The notes below the pieces were generated by a model. The model had not been told where the DNA came from. It worked only from the letters and a program-made list of their open reading frames with translations, and ran no database searches. From Synergistaceae bacterium (lineage in GTDB: Bacteria > Synergistota > Synergistia > Synergistales > Synergistaceae), in NCBI GenBank assembly GCA_028702015.1, contig JAQVPO010000004.1, forward strand, positions 1-15,069: a stretch of DNA of 15,069 nt, read 5' to 3'. A program made the position numbers and the translations under genes. Position 1 is the stretch's first letter. Every line of letters begins with the position of its first letter. This document shows positions 8,772 through 15,069 of the stretch, in pieces.

Positions 8772-9422
8772 ATGATAAGGATAGTGGCTGTTTCCGGCAA
8801 TAAAAACAGCGGCAAGACTATGCTTTGCAGAAAACTGCTCAGTGAGCTCAGCGCTTTGGATATTAGAGTAGGATATATAAAAAGGACTACTGATGAAGTC
8901 CTTTCTGAAAAGCATACGGATACCGGATCAGTTTCTGATATGGGGATAGGTGCCGTTCTGTGGGGTCCCGATGGTCTGAGGTATGAACTCCCGTCATCTG
9001 AAAGAACCACCCCTCAGTTTATTTCGTCAGCTTACTTTCCTGATTCGGAACTTATCATACATGAGGGGGGCAAAAACCTGGCGCTTCCGAAAATATGGGT
9101 CAGCTCAGAGGGTGAAGATACTCCCCAATATCCTGGTATATTCATGATATATGACCGCACCGGAAAAAACAAGGACAGCAGGCTTGTTTACTGCGGCGGA
9201 GAAGAGAGGGATATGGCTCTGCGTCTTGCATCTTTAGTGAGAGGAAAAGCTTACAGGAGTGCAAAAGTATATCTGGGCGATTCACCTTTGCCCATGAAGG
9301 ACTTTATCGCAGATTTTATAAGAGGAAGCATTATGGGAATGCTGGCCTCTCTCAAAGGAGGAAAAAACCAGGATAAAGCCGTGAGGATTTATCTTGATGG
9401 AAACATGGACGGCAAAAAATAG
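8772..9422 (+). CDS. MobB-like P-loop GTPase with C-terminal extension
   Basis: This 216-residue protein resembles MobB, the nucleotide-binding partner of molybdopterin-guanine dinucleotide synthesis. The Walker A motif is GNKNSGKT (9-16). VGYIKRTTDEV (33-43) matches the MobB strand that usually reads V-IKH; DTGSVSDMGIGAV (50-62) matches the DT-S-RH--GA segment, but without the usual Arg-His pair. SELIIHEGGKNLALPKIWV (92-110) matches the Walker B and VEG-k--PKi-v segment. After residue 160 comes a part absent from E. coli MobB: VYLGDSPLPMKDFIADFIRG (166-185), then MGMLASLKGG and an RIYLDG strand. I recall similar tails in MobB-like proteins of anaerobes, from memory only. The ATG has a strong Shine-Dalgarno GGAGGT (8760-8765). 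No other molybdenum gene is in the window, so a role in metal-cofactor handling is inferred, not shown. Confidence 0.75.
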   Translation: MIRIVAVSGNKNSGKTMLCRKLLSELSALDIRVGYIKRTTDEVLSEKHTDTGSVSDMGIGAVLWGPDGLRYELPSSERTTPQFISSAYFPDSELIIHEGGKNLALPKIWVSSEGEDTPQYPGIFMIYDRTGKNKDSRLVYCGGEERDMALRLASLVRGKAYRSAKVYLGDSPLPMKDFIADFIRGSIMGMLASLKGGKNQDKAVRIYLDGNMDGKK

Positions 9423-9510
9423 CAGGGATGTTTACAGGTAAAAGAAGATTAGATAAAGAAATGAATTTATTAATATATACAGAAAAGACTAATTAAAGCA
9501 TTTTAAAAGG

Positions 9511-9539
9511 TTGTAAGTTAAATTAAAAGTAGATATAAT
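9511..9539 (+). promoter_or_regulatory. Predicted sigma70 promoter of hppA
   Basis: TTGTAA (9511-9516) is followed by a 17-base spacer and a perfect TATAAT (9534-9539) in very AT-rich DNA. The predicted transcript start near 9546 gives an untranslated leader of about 55 bases. This is the best-looking promoter in the window. Confidence 0.7.
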
Positions 9540-9599
9540 AATAAATTGGGTCAGCTGAAAAACTGATAAAACACAACCTTCAAGGGGGTCTCTTTTTCA

Positions 9600-11558
9600 A
9601 TGGAAATTTTAGGCGTCATAGGAGGCATAGCTGTATTAGCACTTCTTTATGCAGGATATGCTTCGAGTAAGATCAATGCATTTAAAGTTGACAACGACAG
9701 GATCAATGAGCTTTCCGGCATTATTCAGAGCGGTGCCATGGCATTTCTCTATAGAGAATACAAAGCACTGGTTCCTTTCGTCATAATAGCTGCAGCACTT
9801 CTAGCCTGGAAAATAAGCATCCCCAGTGCAATATGCTTTATATCAGGTGCTCTTTGCAGCGCGCTTACTGGATACATTGGCATGAAAGTTGCAACAAAAT
9901 CAAACGGCAAGACAGCCTTTGCCGCAATGAACGGCATGAACGGAGCCCTTACGATAGCATTTACAGGCGGAAGCGTCATGGGAATGGCAGTTGTAGGTGT
10001 AGGTCTCCTCGGGGTTGTTGCGATGTTTGTTCTCTTTGGTGACCCCAACATTATTACAGCCTTTGGCTTCGGAGCCAGCTCCATTGCTCTTTTTGCCAGG
10101 GTCGGAGGCGGAATCTATACAAAGGCAGCGGACGTAGGAGCTGACCTCGTAGGTAAGGTTGAAGCAGGCATTCCTGAAGATGATCCGCGCAATCCTGCAG
10201 TCATAGCAGACAATGTAGGCGACAACGTCGGTGATATCGCAGGAATGGGCGCAGACCTTTTTGAGTCTTATGTCAACTCTGTCATAGCGGCAATGGCGAT
10301 CGGAGCTCTTTTTGCAGGTCTTGCAGGCGTCATGTATCCGCTTCTTCTTGCTGCTGTAGGAATAATAGCCTCCATACTCGGTACTTTCTTTGTGAAGGTC
10401 AGAGAGGGCGGAGATCCTGCAAAGGCCCTCCGTTATGGTCTTGGTTCTACAGGACTCTTCATGATTGCCGGTACATTCTTCCTTACCAGATGGGTCTTTG
10501 CAGGCGATCTTACTCTATTCTATGCAGTCGTATCGGGAGTTGTTTCCGGTATCCTTATCGGAGCAGCAACGGAATTTTATACATCAGGTGACTACGGCAG
10601 TGTAAAGGAAATAGCATCCGCCTCGGAGACTGGTGCTGCAACGAACATTCTGGCCGGTCTCGGGGTCGGCATGAAATCAACAGCGATCCCAGTTGTCCTT
10701 GTCTGTGTTGCTATTCTTGCAGGAGTAAAATTCGGAGGACTTTACGGGATAGCCTGTGCTGCAGTCGGAATGCTTGCTATAACGGGTATGGCCCTTTCAG
10801 TTGACGCCTATGGACCGATATCAGACAATGCGGGCGGTATTGCCGAAATGGCAGAACTTCCAGAAGAAGTCAGACAGATTACAGACAGGCTTGACGCGGT
10901 AGGAAACACAACGGCAGCTGTAGGAAAAGGCCTTGCTATCGGATCCGCAGCTCTTACTGCTCTCGCTCTTTTTGTGGCATACTCTCAGGCAACCAATCTG
11001 GCAGTGATCGAACTTAAGGACCCTAAAGTAATGGTAGGTCTTTTCATAGGAGGTCTTCTTCCCTTTGTCTTCAGCGCACTTTCCATTCAGGCAGTGAGCA
11101 GGGCTGCTGAAAAGATGATAGAAGAAGTCCGCAGGCAGTTCAAAGAAATTCCAGGTATAATGGAGGGAACCGGCCGTCCGGAATATGAGCGCTGTGTTGA
11201 TATATCCACAGCGGCAGCCCTTCGTGAGATGATCCTTCCCGGTCTTATGGCTGTCCTCGCTCCGGTAATCGTCGGATTCGGACTTGGATCACAGGCGCTG
11301 GGAGGACTTCTTGGCGGATCGATTGTAACAGGTGTTATGATGGCTATCTTTATGTCCAATGCAGGCGGTGCGTGGGACAATGCTAAGAAATACATTGAGT
11401 CAGGATATCATGGCGGCAAGGGAACTGCGCCGCATGCAGCCGCTGTAGTTGGAGACACTGTGGGAGACCCATTCAAGGATACAGCAGGTCCTAGCCTGAA
11501 TATCCTAATAAAGCTGATGTCGGTTGTTGCGACAGTTTTGGCTCCGCTGCTCATTTAA
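9600..11558 (+). CDS. hppA: Membrane-bound ion-pumping pyrophosphatase, K+-dependent type
   Basis: This integral membrane enzyme hydrolyses pyrophosphate and uses the energy to pump Na+ or H+ across the inner membrane. It has 652 residues and a row of hydrophobic segments consistent with the family's 16 helices. Substrate and Mg-binding motifs are [20 protein letters not shown] (169-188), DNVGDNVGD (204-212), the DNAGG and EMAELP region (409-421) and [15 protein letters not shown] (618-632). In [10 protein letters not shown] (435-444), Ala439 and Gly442 stand where K+-independent enzymes have Lys and Thr, so K+ dependence is predicted. Asp219 and Glu222 in ADLFES put the semi-conserved glutamate at the position found in Na+-pumping members. 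Na+ transport is therefore likely but not certain, because some H+ pumps share it. The gene has its own promoter and a Shine-Dalgarno AAGGGGGT (9582-9589). It probably forms a single-gene transcript recycling biosynthetic pyrophosphate. Confidence 0.97.
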   Translation: MEILGVIGGIAVLALLYAGYASSKINAFKVDNDRINELSGIIQSGAMAFLYREYKALVPFVIIAAALLAWKISIPSAICFISGALCSALTGYIGMKVATKSNGKTAFAAMNGMNGALTIAFTGGSVMGMAVVGVGLLGVVAMFVLFGDPNIITAFGFGASSIALFARVGGGIYTKAADVGADLVGKVEAGIPEDDPRNPAVIADNVGDNVGDIAGMGADLFESYVNSVIAAMAIGALFAGLAGVMYPLLLAAVGIIASILGTFFVKVREGGDPAKALRYGLGSTGLFMIAGTFFLTRWVFAGDLTLFYAVVSGVVSGILIGAATEFYTSGDYGSVKEIASASETGAATNILAGLGVGMKSTAIPVVLVCVAILAGVKFGGLYGIACAAVGMLAITGMALSVDAYGPISDNAGGIAEMAELPEEVRQITDRLDAVGNTTAAVGKGLAIGSAALTALALFVAYSQATNLAVIELKDPKVMVGLFIGGLLPFVFSALSIQAVSRAAEKMIEEVRRQFKEIPGIMEGTGRPEYERCVDISTAAALREMILPGLMAVLAPVIVGFGLGSQALGGLLGGSIVTGVMMAIFMSNAGGAWDNAKKYIESGYHGGKGTAPHAAAVVGDTVGDPFKDTAGPSLNILIKLMSVVATVLAPLLI

Positions 11559-11568
11559 TATATAAGAC

Positions 11569-11598
11569 TTGAATCATACAGTCTGAACATGTGATAAT
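11569..11598 (+). promoter_or_regulatory. Predicted extended -10 promoter for dnaG-rpoD
   Basis: TTGAAT (11569-11574), an 18-base spacer and GATAAT (11593-11598, five of six), with TGT directly before it (11590-11592) forming an extended -10. The expected start near 11605 coincides with the first base of the following hairpin. It lies just after the hppA stop and is the only promoter-like pattern seen before dnaG. Confidence 0.45.
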
Positions 11599-11604
11599 TG
11601 TTTT

Positions 11605-11634
11605 GAGGGAGAGTGTTACTCTCCCTCTGGTTTT
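11605..11634 (+). terminator. Hairpin between hppA and dnaG, probable terminator
   Basis: GAGGGAGAGT (11605-11614) pairs perfectly with ACTCTCCCTC (11618-11627) across a three-base loop, then TGG and TTTT (11631-11634). The strong stem 46 bases after the hppA stop fits an intrinsic terminator, though the T-run is short and delayed by three bases. The same hairpin would be the very 5' end of a dnaG transcript started at the predicted promoter, so a leader-stabilising or attenuating role is an alternative. Confidence 0.65.
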
Positions 11635-11654
11635 CTATATGCCGGAGGTGCGCC

Positions 11655-13427
11655 ATGGCCAACGATGATGTCAGAGAAGTCAAATCCAGACTTGATATTG
11701 CCGAGGTTATCGGCGACTATGTGGTACTGCGAAAAAGTGGCCAGACTTACTGGGGCAGATGCCCTTTTCACAACGAAAAAACTCCCTCCTTCAGCGTTTC
11801 CCCGGAAAGACAGACATTCCACTGTTTTGGGTGCGGCAAAGGCGGGGATGTATATACATTTATAATGGAAATTGAAAACCTGGACTTCAGGGAAGCTTTG
11901 GAGAGGCTTGCAGAGAGAGCGGGCGTTAAGCTGCAGGGATATTCGGGAAACAGCAGAGAAAAAACTTTGCACAGGGGTAATATATTGAAATGTGCATTGG
12001 ATTATTTTATAAAATCACTTCATGATCCATCTGGAGAAGCTGCACGTGCTTATCTTGCCAGGCGCAGTATAAAAATAGATGAAATGAGGCTGTTTGAACT
12101 GGGATGGGCTCCGCCTTCGTGGGATTCACTCTACAGGCACCTCAGCAGTATGGATTTTACTGAAGAACAGATAATCGAAGGCGGGCTTGCGGCACAAGGC
12201 ACAAGGAACGCTTACGACAGATTCCGGGGGCGTGTGATGTTTCCTATATACAGCGCGACAGACAGGCTCATCGGATTCGGTGGACGGATACTTGATGGTG
12301 ATGGGGCAAAATACCTTAACAGTCCTGAAAGTGCCCTTTTCAATAAACGCAATAACCTTTATCTGATGAATAAGGCAAAAATGCAGATAAGGGAAAAAGG
12401 ACATGTGATCCTTGTAGAAGGCTATATGGACGCAATAAGATGCCATCTTGCAGGATATAAAAATACAGTTGCGTCACTTGGAACTTCACTTACAGAATCC
12501 CAGGCCCGTTTGATCAAAAGAATGACAGGTCTCTGCTATATCTGTTATGATTCAGACAGCGCAGGACAGGAAGCAGCGCTTAGAGGTATGTATACGCTGC
12601 AGAAACAAGGAGTTTCGGTTAAAATAGTGAGGCTTACGGGAGGCAAGGACCCTGACGAGGTGCTGCTCCAGGTCGATGGCCCGCAGGTTTTTGAATCAGC
12701 TGTAGCATCTGCGATGCCGCTTCCCGTTTATCATGCTATGCTCAGAAAGGCTGATATGGAGATGCCCGAAAAATCCCTTGCAGCAAGGAATGATTTGCTG
12801 GAAGGGCTGGCGTCTCTGTCGCCGTTTGACATAGCTCCTTACCTTTCAACAATATCACAGCAGATGGGGGTTTTTCGCCATGAGCTGGAGAGAGATATAA
12901 AAGCCAGGAGGGCGACTCAAAGTGATGCGGGATCGAAGCGAATACCGGAGGATGATTTTGCTGAGACGAGCGATCTCAACGGCAAAAACTCCTGTTTAGA
13001 TCCTGATGATTTGGAATGCATGCTTTGCAGCATGCTTTGGGGAAGTGATGAACTGAGGTCTCAATTCTCTCCCGAATATGTGGTTCCTTTTATAAAAGAT
13101 GAAACACTGCAAAACATGATTTCTGCTCTTTTGTCAGGAGAGACCCCGCTCCAGCTTGAGGAAAGATGGAGACAGCTTGGGGACAGAAGATCATTTGAAT
13201 TGATTGCCAGAGGCAATGGAATAATTGTGAGAGACGGGATCGATACTGACAAAGCGGAAAGTATTGCTGAAACTATCAGAAGAAGGTGCATTGAGCAAAG
13301 AGCCGATACTCTTAAAATGAAACACAAAAAAGGAACTGCCACGGAAACTGAAGCCCAGGAGTATTCAATACTGATGGGAATTCTAAAAGGAGGGAAATCG
13401 GGGCATGAAAAAGACAAAATCAACTAA
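11655..13427 (+). CDS. dnaG: DnaG, DNA primase
   Basis: DnaG makes the RNA primers for DNA replication at the fork. From the ATG at 11655 it has 590 residues, a normal size. A GTG at 11613 would extend the frame by 14 residues but lies within the hairpin; ATG 11655 has Shine-Dalgarno GGAGGT (11644-11649) and gives the usual start [20 protein letters not shown]. The zinc-binding domain holds Cys36, His39, Cys57 and Cys60 (CPFH and CFGC). The RNA polymerase core contains GRVMFPIYS (192-200), [14 protein letters not shown] (229-242), and the TOPRIM residues Glu255 to Asp259 in EGYMD and Asp299 and Asp301 in [10 protein letters not shown]. The C-terminal part, from about 440, is the poorly conserved helicase-binding region. 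The end overlaps rpoD by 23 bases, the familiar dnaG-rpoD pair; the third usual partner, rpsU, is not upstream here. Confidence 0.97.
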   Translation: MANDDVREVKSRLDIAEVIGDYVVLRKSGQTYWGRCPFHNEKTPSFSVSPERQTFHCFGCGKGGDVYTFIMEIENLDFREALERLAERAGVKLQGYSGNSREKTLHRGNILKCALDYFIKSLHDPSGEAARAYLARRSIKIDEMRLFELGWAPPSWDSLYRHLSSMDFTEEQIIEGGLAAQGTRNAYDRFRGRVMFPIYSATDRLIGFGGRILDGDGAKYLNSPESALFNKRNNLYLMNKAKMQIREKGHVILVEGYMDAIRCHLAGYKNTVASLGTSLTESQARLIKRMTGLCYICYDSDSAGQEAALRGMYTLQKQGVSVKIVRLTGGKDPDEVLLQVDGPQVFESAVASAMPLPVYHAMLRKADMEMPEKSLAARNDLLEGLASLSPFDIAPYLSTISQQMGVFRHELERDIKARRATQSDAGSKRIPEDDFAETSDLNGKNSCLDPDDLECMLCSMLWGSDELRSQFSPEYVVPFIKDETLQNMISALLSGETPLQLEERWRQLGDRRSFELIARGNGIIVRDGIDTDKAESIAETIRRRCIEQRADTLKMKHKKGTATETEAQEYSILMGILKGGKSGHEKDKIN

Positions 13428-14799
13428 GAAAAATAATGCTGCCGTATCAGCAGCGTCGGATAACGCGCCGAAACTCATCGAAGAAAACATAGAGGATATA
13501 ACTGAAGATATCTCACCTGAACTCAACGATCTTTCTGGTCCGCAGAAGGAAGATATATCTGATCCTGCAGCTATGGATGATGAATTGCTTGAAACTCCTG
13601 ACAGCTCTGATCTCGATGAGGATCTTAAGGTGATCTGTGAGGAAGAGGAGGACGGCATTTCTGAGGTAGATGCTGTAAAGGGAGAAGGCACCGAAGAGGG
13701 TGATACTGCTGATTACACTGCATACATCGATAATGTCAGGGATCTCCTCCATGAAGGCAGAGAAAAGGGGTTTGTAACCTACGAGGATATAGAAAAGCAC
13801 ATGCCCAAGGATTTCCTGACAGCTGATATCCTTGACAGTCTTTATATGAACCTTATGGAACTTGGTGTAGACGTTGTTGATGAACCGAAGATAAAGGTTG
13901 ATCCGTCCGAAGGGGAACATATCCTTCCCACTAATGCCAACAACGAAGAAATGGGTGATCTTGAGGATCTGCCGCTGTCTGATCCTGTCCGTATGTATTT
14001 GAGGGAGATAGGCAAAATACCGCTCCTGACGTCAGAGGATGAGGTTGAACTTGCAAAGGGAGTAGAGGCGGGATACATGACCTCGAAGGATAAGCTTGTT
14101 GAGGCAAACCTTAGGCTTGTTGTCAGCATAGCAAAGAAATACATAGGCAGGGGGATGCTTTTCCTTGACCTGATCCAGGAGGGTAATCTCGGACTTATCC
14201 GTGCCGTAGAGAAGTTTGATTATCGTAAAGGGTACAAGTTCAGCACATATGCAACATGGTGGATAAGACAGGCTATAACGAGAGCTATAGCGGACCAGGC
14301 CAGAACGATAAGGATACCTGTCCACATGGTCGAGACGATCAATAAACTTATCAGAGTCTCAAGACAGCTGGTCCAGAGGCTGGGGAGAGAACCTGCTGCC
14401 GAGGAAATAGCAGCAGAAATGGAGATAGCCTCCGACCGTGTGGAGGAGATACAGAGGATAGCACAGGAGCCTGTATCACTGGAAACTCCTATTGGGGAAG
14501 AAGAAGACAGCCAGCTGGGAGATTTTCTTGAAGACAAGGACCTGCCAAGCCCTGAGGAAGCAGCTGCAAGCCAGATACTGCGGGAGCAGCTCGATGAAAT
14601 GCTTGATGACCTTACAGATCGCGAACGTGAGGTGCTGAGACTGAGGTTTGGTCTGGAAGATGGACACGCAAACACGCTGGAAGAAGTCGGAAGACGTTTT
14701 GGCGTTACAAGGGAAAGGATACGCCAGATAGAAGCTAAAGCTCTGAGAAAACTTCGCCATCCAAGCAGAAGCAAGAAATTAAAGGATTTTCTGGAATAA
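13405..14799 (+). CDS. rpoD: RpoD/SigA, primary sigma factor
   Basis: This is the housekeeping sigma-70 subunit that directs RNA polymerase to most promoters. The 464-residue protein starts at ATG 13405, inside the end of dnaG, with Shine-Dalgarno AAAGGAGGG (13386-13394). After a Lys-rich start (KKTKSTKKN) comes an acidic, low-complexity stretch (about 25-103). Region 1.1 follows at about 105-160 and region 1.2 at 190-224 ([17 protein letters not shown]). Region 2 spans about 231-303, with [36 protein letters not shown] and the -10-reading [18 protein letters not shown]. Region 3 lies at about 304-385, and region 4 at 396-459 with the -35-binding helix-turn-helix ([20 protein letters not shown], 424-443). 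Having region 1.1 and all four regions marks it as the primary rather than an alternative sigma factor. Co-transcription with dnaG links replication and transcription capacity. Confidence 0.97.
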   Translation: MKKTKSTKKNNAAVSAASDNAPKLIEENIEDITEDISPELNDLSGPQKEDISDPAAMDDELLETPDSSDLDEDLKVICEEEEDGISEVDAVKGEGTEEGDTADYTAYIDNVRDLLHEGREKGFVTYEDIEKHMPKDFLTADILDSLYMNLMELGVDVVDEPKIKVDPSEGEHILPTNANNEEMGDLEDLPLSDPVRMYLREIGKIPLLTSEDEVELAKGVEAGYMTSKDKLVEANLRLVVSIAKKYIGRGMLFLDLIQEGNLGLIRAVEKFDYRKGYKFSTYATWWIRQAITRAIADQARTIRIPVHMVETINKLIRVSRQLVQRLGREPAAEEIAAEMEIASDRVEEIQRIAQEPVSLETPIGEEEDSQLGDFLEDKDLPSPEEAAASQILREQLDEMLDDLTDREREVLRLRFGLEDGHANTLEEVGRRFGVTRERIRQIEAKALRKLRHPSRSKKLKDFLE

Positions 14800-14811
14800 G
14801 GAATAAACTTG

Positions 14812-14838
14812 TGACAGAGCGCTGCACTCTGTTATTTA
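14812..14838 (+). terminator. Possible weak terminator after rpoD
   Basis: ACAGAG (14814-14819) pairs with CTCTGT (14827-14832) around a seven-base loop, and flanking G-U and T-A pairs can lengthen the stem by two. The following TATTTAAT is only loosely T-rich. It is 13 bases after the rpoD stop, so placement is right but the structure is weak. Confidence 0.3.
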
Positions 14839-14945
14839 ATAAAAATGATGGTGTAACTTTATATATTGTCGATTATTTTAGTGCATAGCATTATAAATAA
14901 AGAAATATTGCTGGATATGATGCAATGATAAAAGTTTGATAATTA

Positions 14946-14974
14946 TTGCACGAGCGGTCGATATGAATTATACT
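14946..14974 (+). promoter_or_regulatory. Predicted promoter of the S4-domain gene
   Basis: TTGCAC (14946-14951), a 17-base spacer and TATACT (14969-14974, five of six to consensus). The expected start near 14981 gives a leader of about 26 bases that includes the GGGGTGGTG ribosome-binding site. The -35 match is modest. Confidence 0.45.
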
Positions 14975-15006
14975 TTCTCTGGTATTGCTGGGGTGGTGAT
15001 CATCTT

Positions 15007-15069
15007 TTGAGAATGGATAAATATCTTAAGCTTTCAAGGCTGATCAAACGCAGGACGCTAGCACAGGAT
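15007..15069 (+). CDS. RqcP/Hsp15-like S4-domain RNA-binding protein (5' end only)
   Basis: The window ends 21 codons into this gene. Read from the TTG at 15007 the protein begins MRMDKYLKLSRLIKRRT, closely matching the start of the RqcP (YabO)/Hsp15 S4-domain family, whose members typically begin MRLDKFLK-SRLIKRRT. These small proteins bind stalled 50S subunits carrying peptidyl-tRNA and assist ribosome quality control. TTG is preferred to the ATG at 15013 because the family start includes the Met-Arg before this point and because GGTGGTG (14993-14999) lies seven bases upstream. The rest of the S4 fold lies outside the window, so an S4 domain from another small protein cannot be excluded. 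It probably has its own promoter rather than relying on rpoD read-through. Confidence 0.75.
   Translation, partial: MRMDKYLKLSRLIKRRTLAQD

Overview
The window reads as ordinary chromosomal DNA from a Gram-negative-type anaerobic bacterium, most likely a member of the Synergistota. This rests on remembered resemblance of GroEL, MurJ and RpoD and on the gene mix (K+-dependent membrane pyrophosphatase, LarB, a MobB-like GTPase, a dnaG-rpoD pair); no search was run. All supported genes lie on the + strand. No insertion sequence, phage gene, CRISPR array, tRNA or rRNA was seen, and nothing has clearly foreign base composition.

Layout. (1) 2-2795: the 3' part of murJ (lipid II flippase), an unrecognised secreted protein, a 58-residue cysteine-rich zinc-ribbon protein, and tsaD (tRNA t6A synthesis). 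The last three are packed tightly, with stop and start codons abutting or overlapping. (2) 2796-5201: a stretch with no gene, ending in a predicted promoter and a perfect CIRCE operator, then groES-groEL and a strong intrinsic terminator. (3) 5295-7541: guaA (GMP synthetase) followed 21 bases later by larB (nickel-pincer cofactor synthesis). (4) 7641-9422: an AI-2E/PerM-type membrane protein starting with TTG, then a MobB-like P-loop protein. (5) 9511-11558: hppA with its own good sigma70-type promoter; its residues point to K+-dependent and probably Na+-linked pumping. (6) 11569-14799: a hairpin and a predicted extended -10 promoter, then dnaG and rpoD overlapping by 23 bases. (7) 14800-15069: a predicted promoter and the first 21 codons of an S4-domain RqcP/Hsp15-like gene cut by the window end.

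Most genes serve core information processing and envelope biology: protein folding, tRNA modification, replication priming, the main sigma factor, ribosome quality control, purine synthesis and the peptidoglycan precursor flippase. Regulation that can be read directly is HrcA/CIRCE control of groESL; translational coupling is suggested at the zinc-ribbon/tsaD and dnaG/rpoD joints.

I found no convincing new multi-gene system. The items most worth a second look are the small cysteine-rich protein overlapping tsaD, the unrecognised secreted protein before it, the short solitary LarB beside guaA, the MobB-like protein with a C-terminal extension, and the hairpin placed at the predicted start of the dnaG-rpoD transcript.
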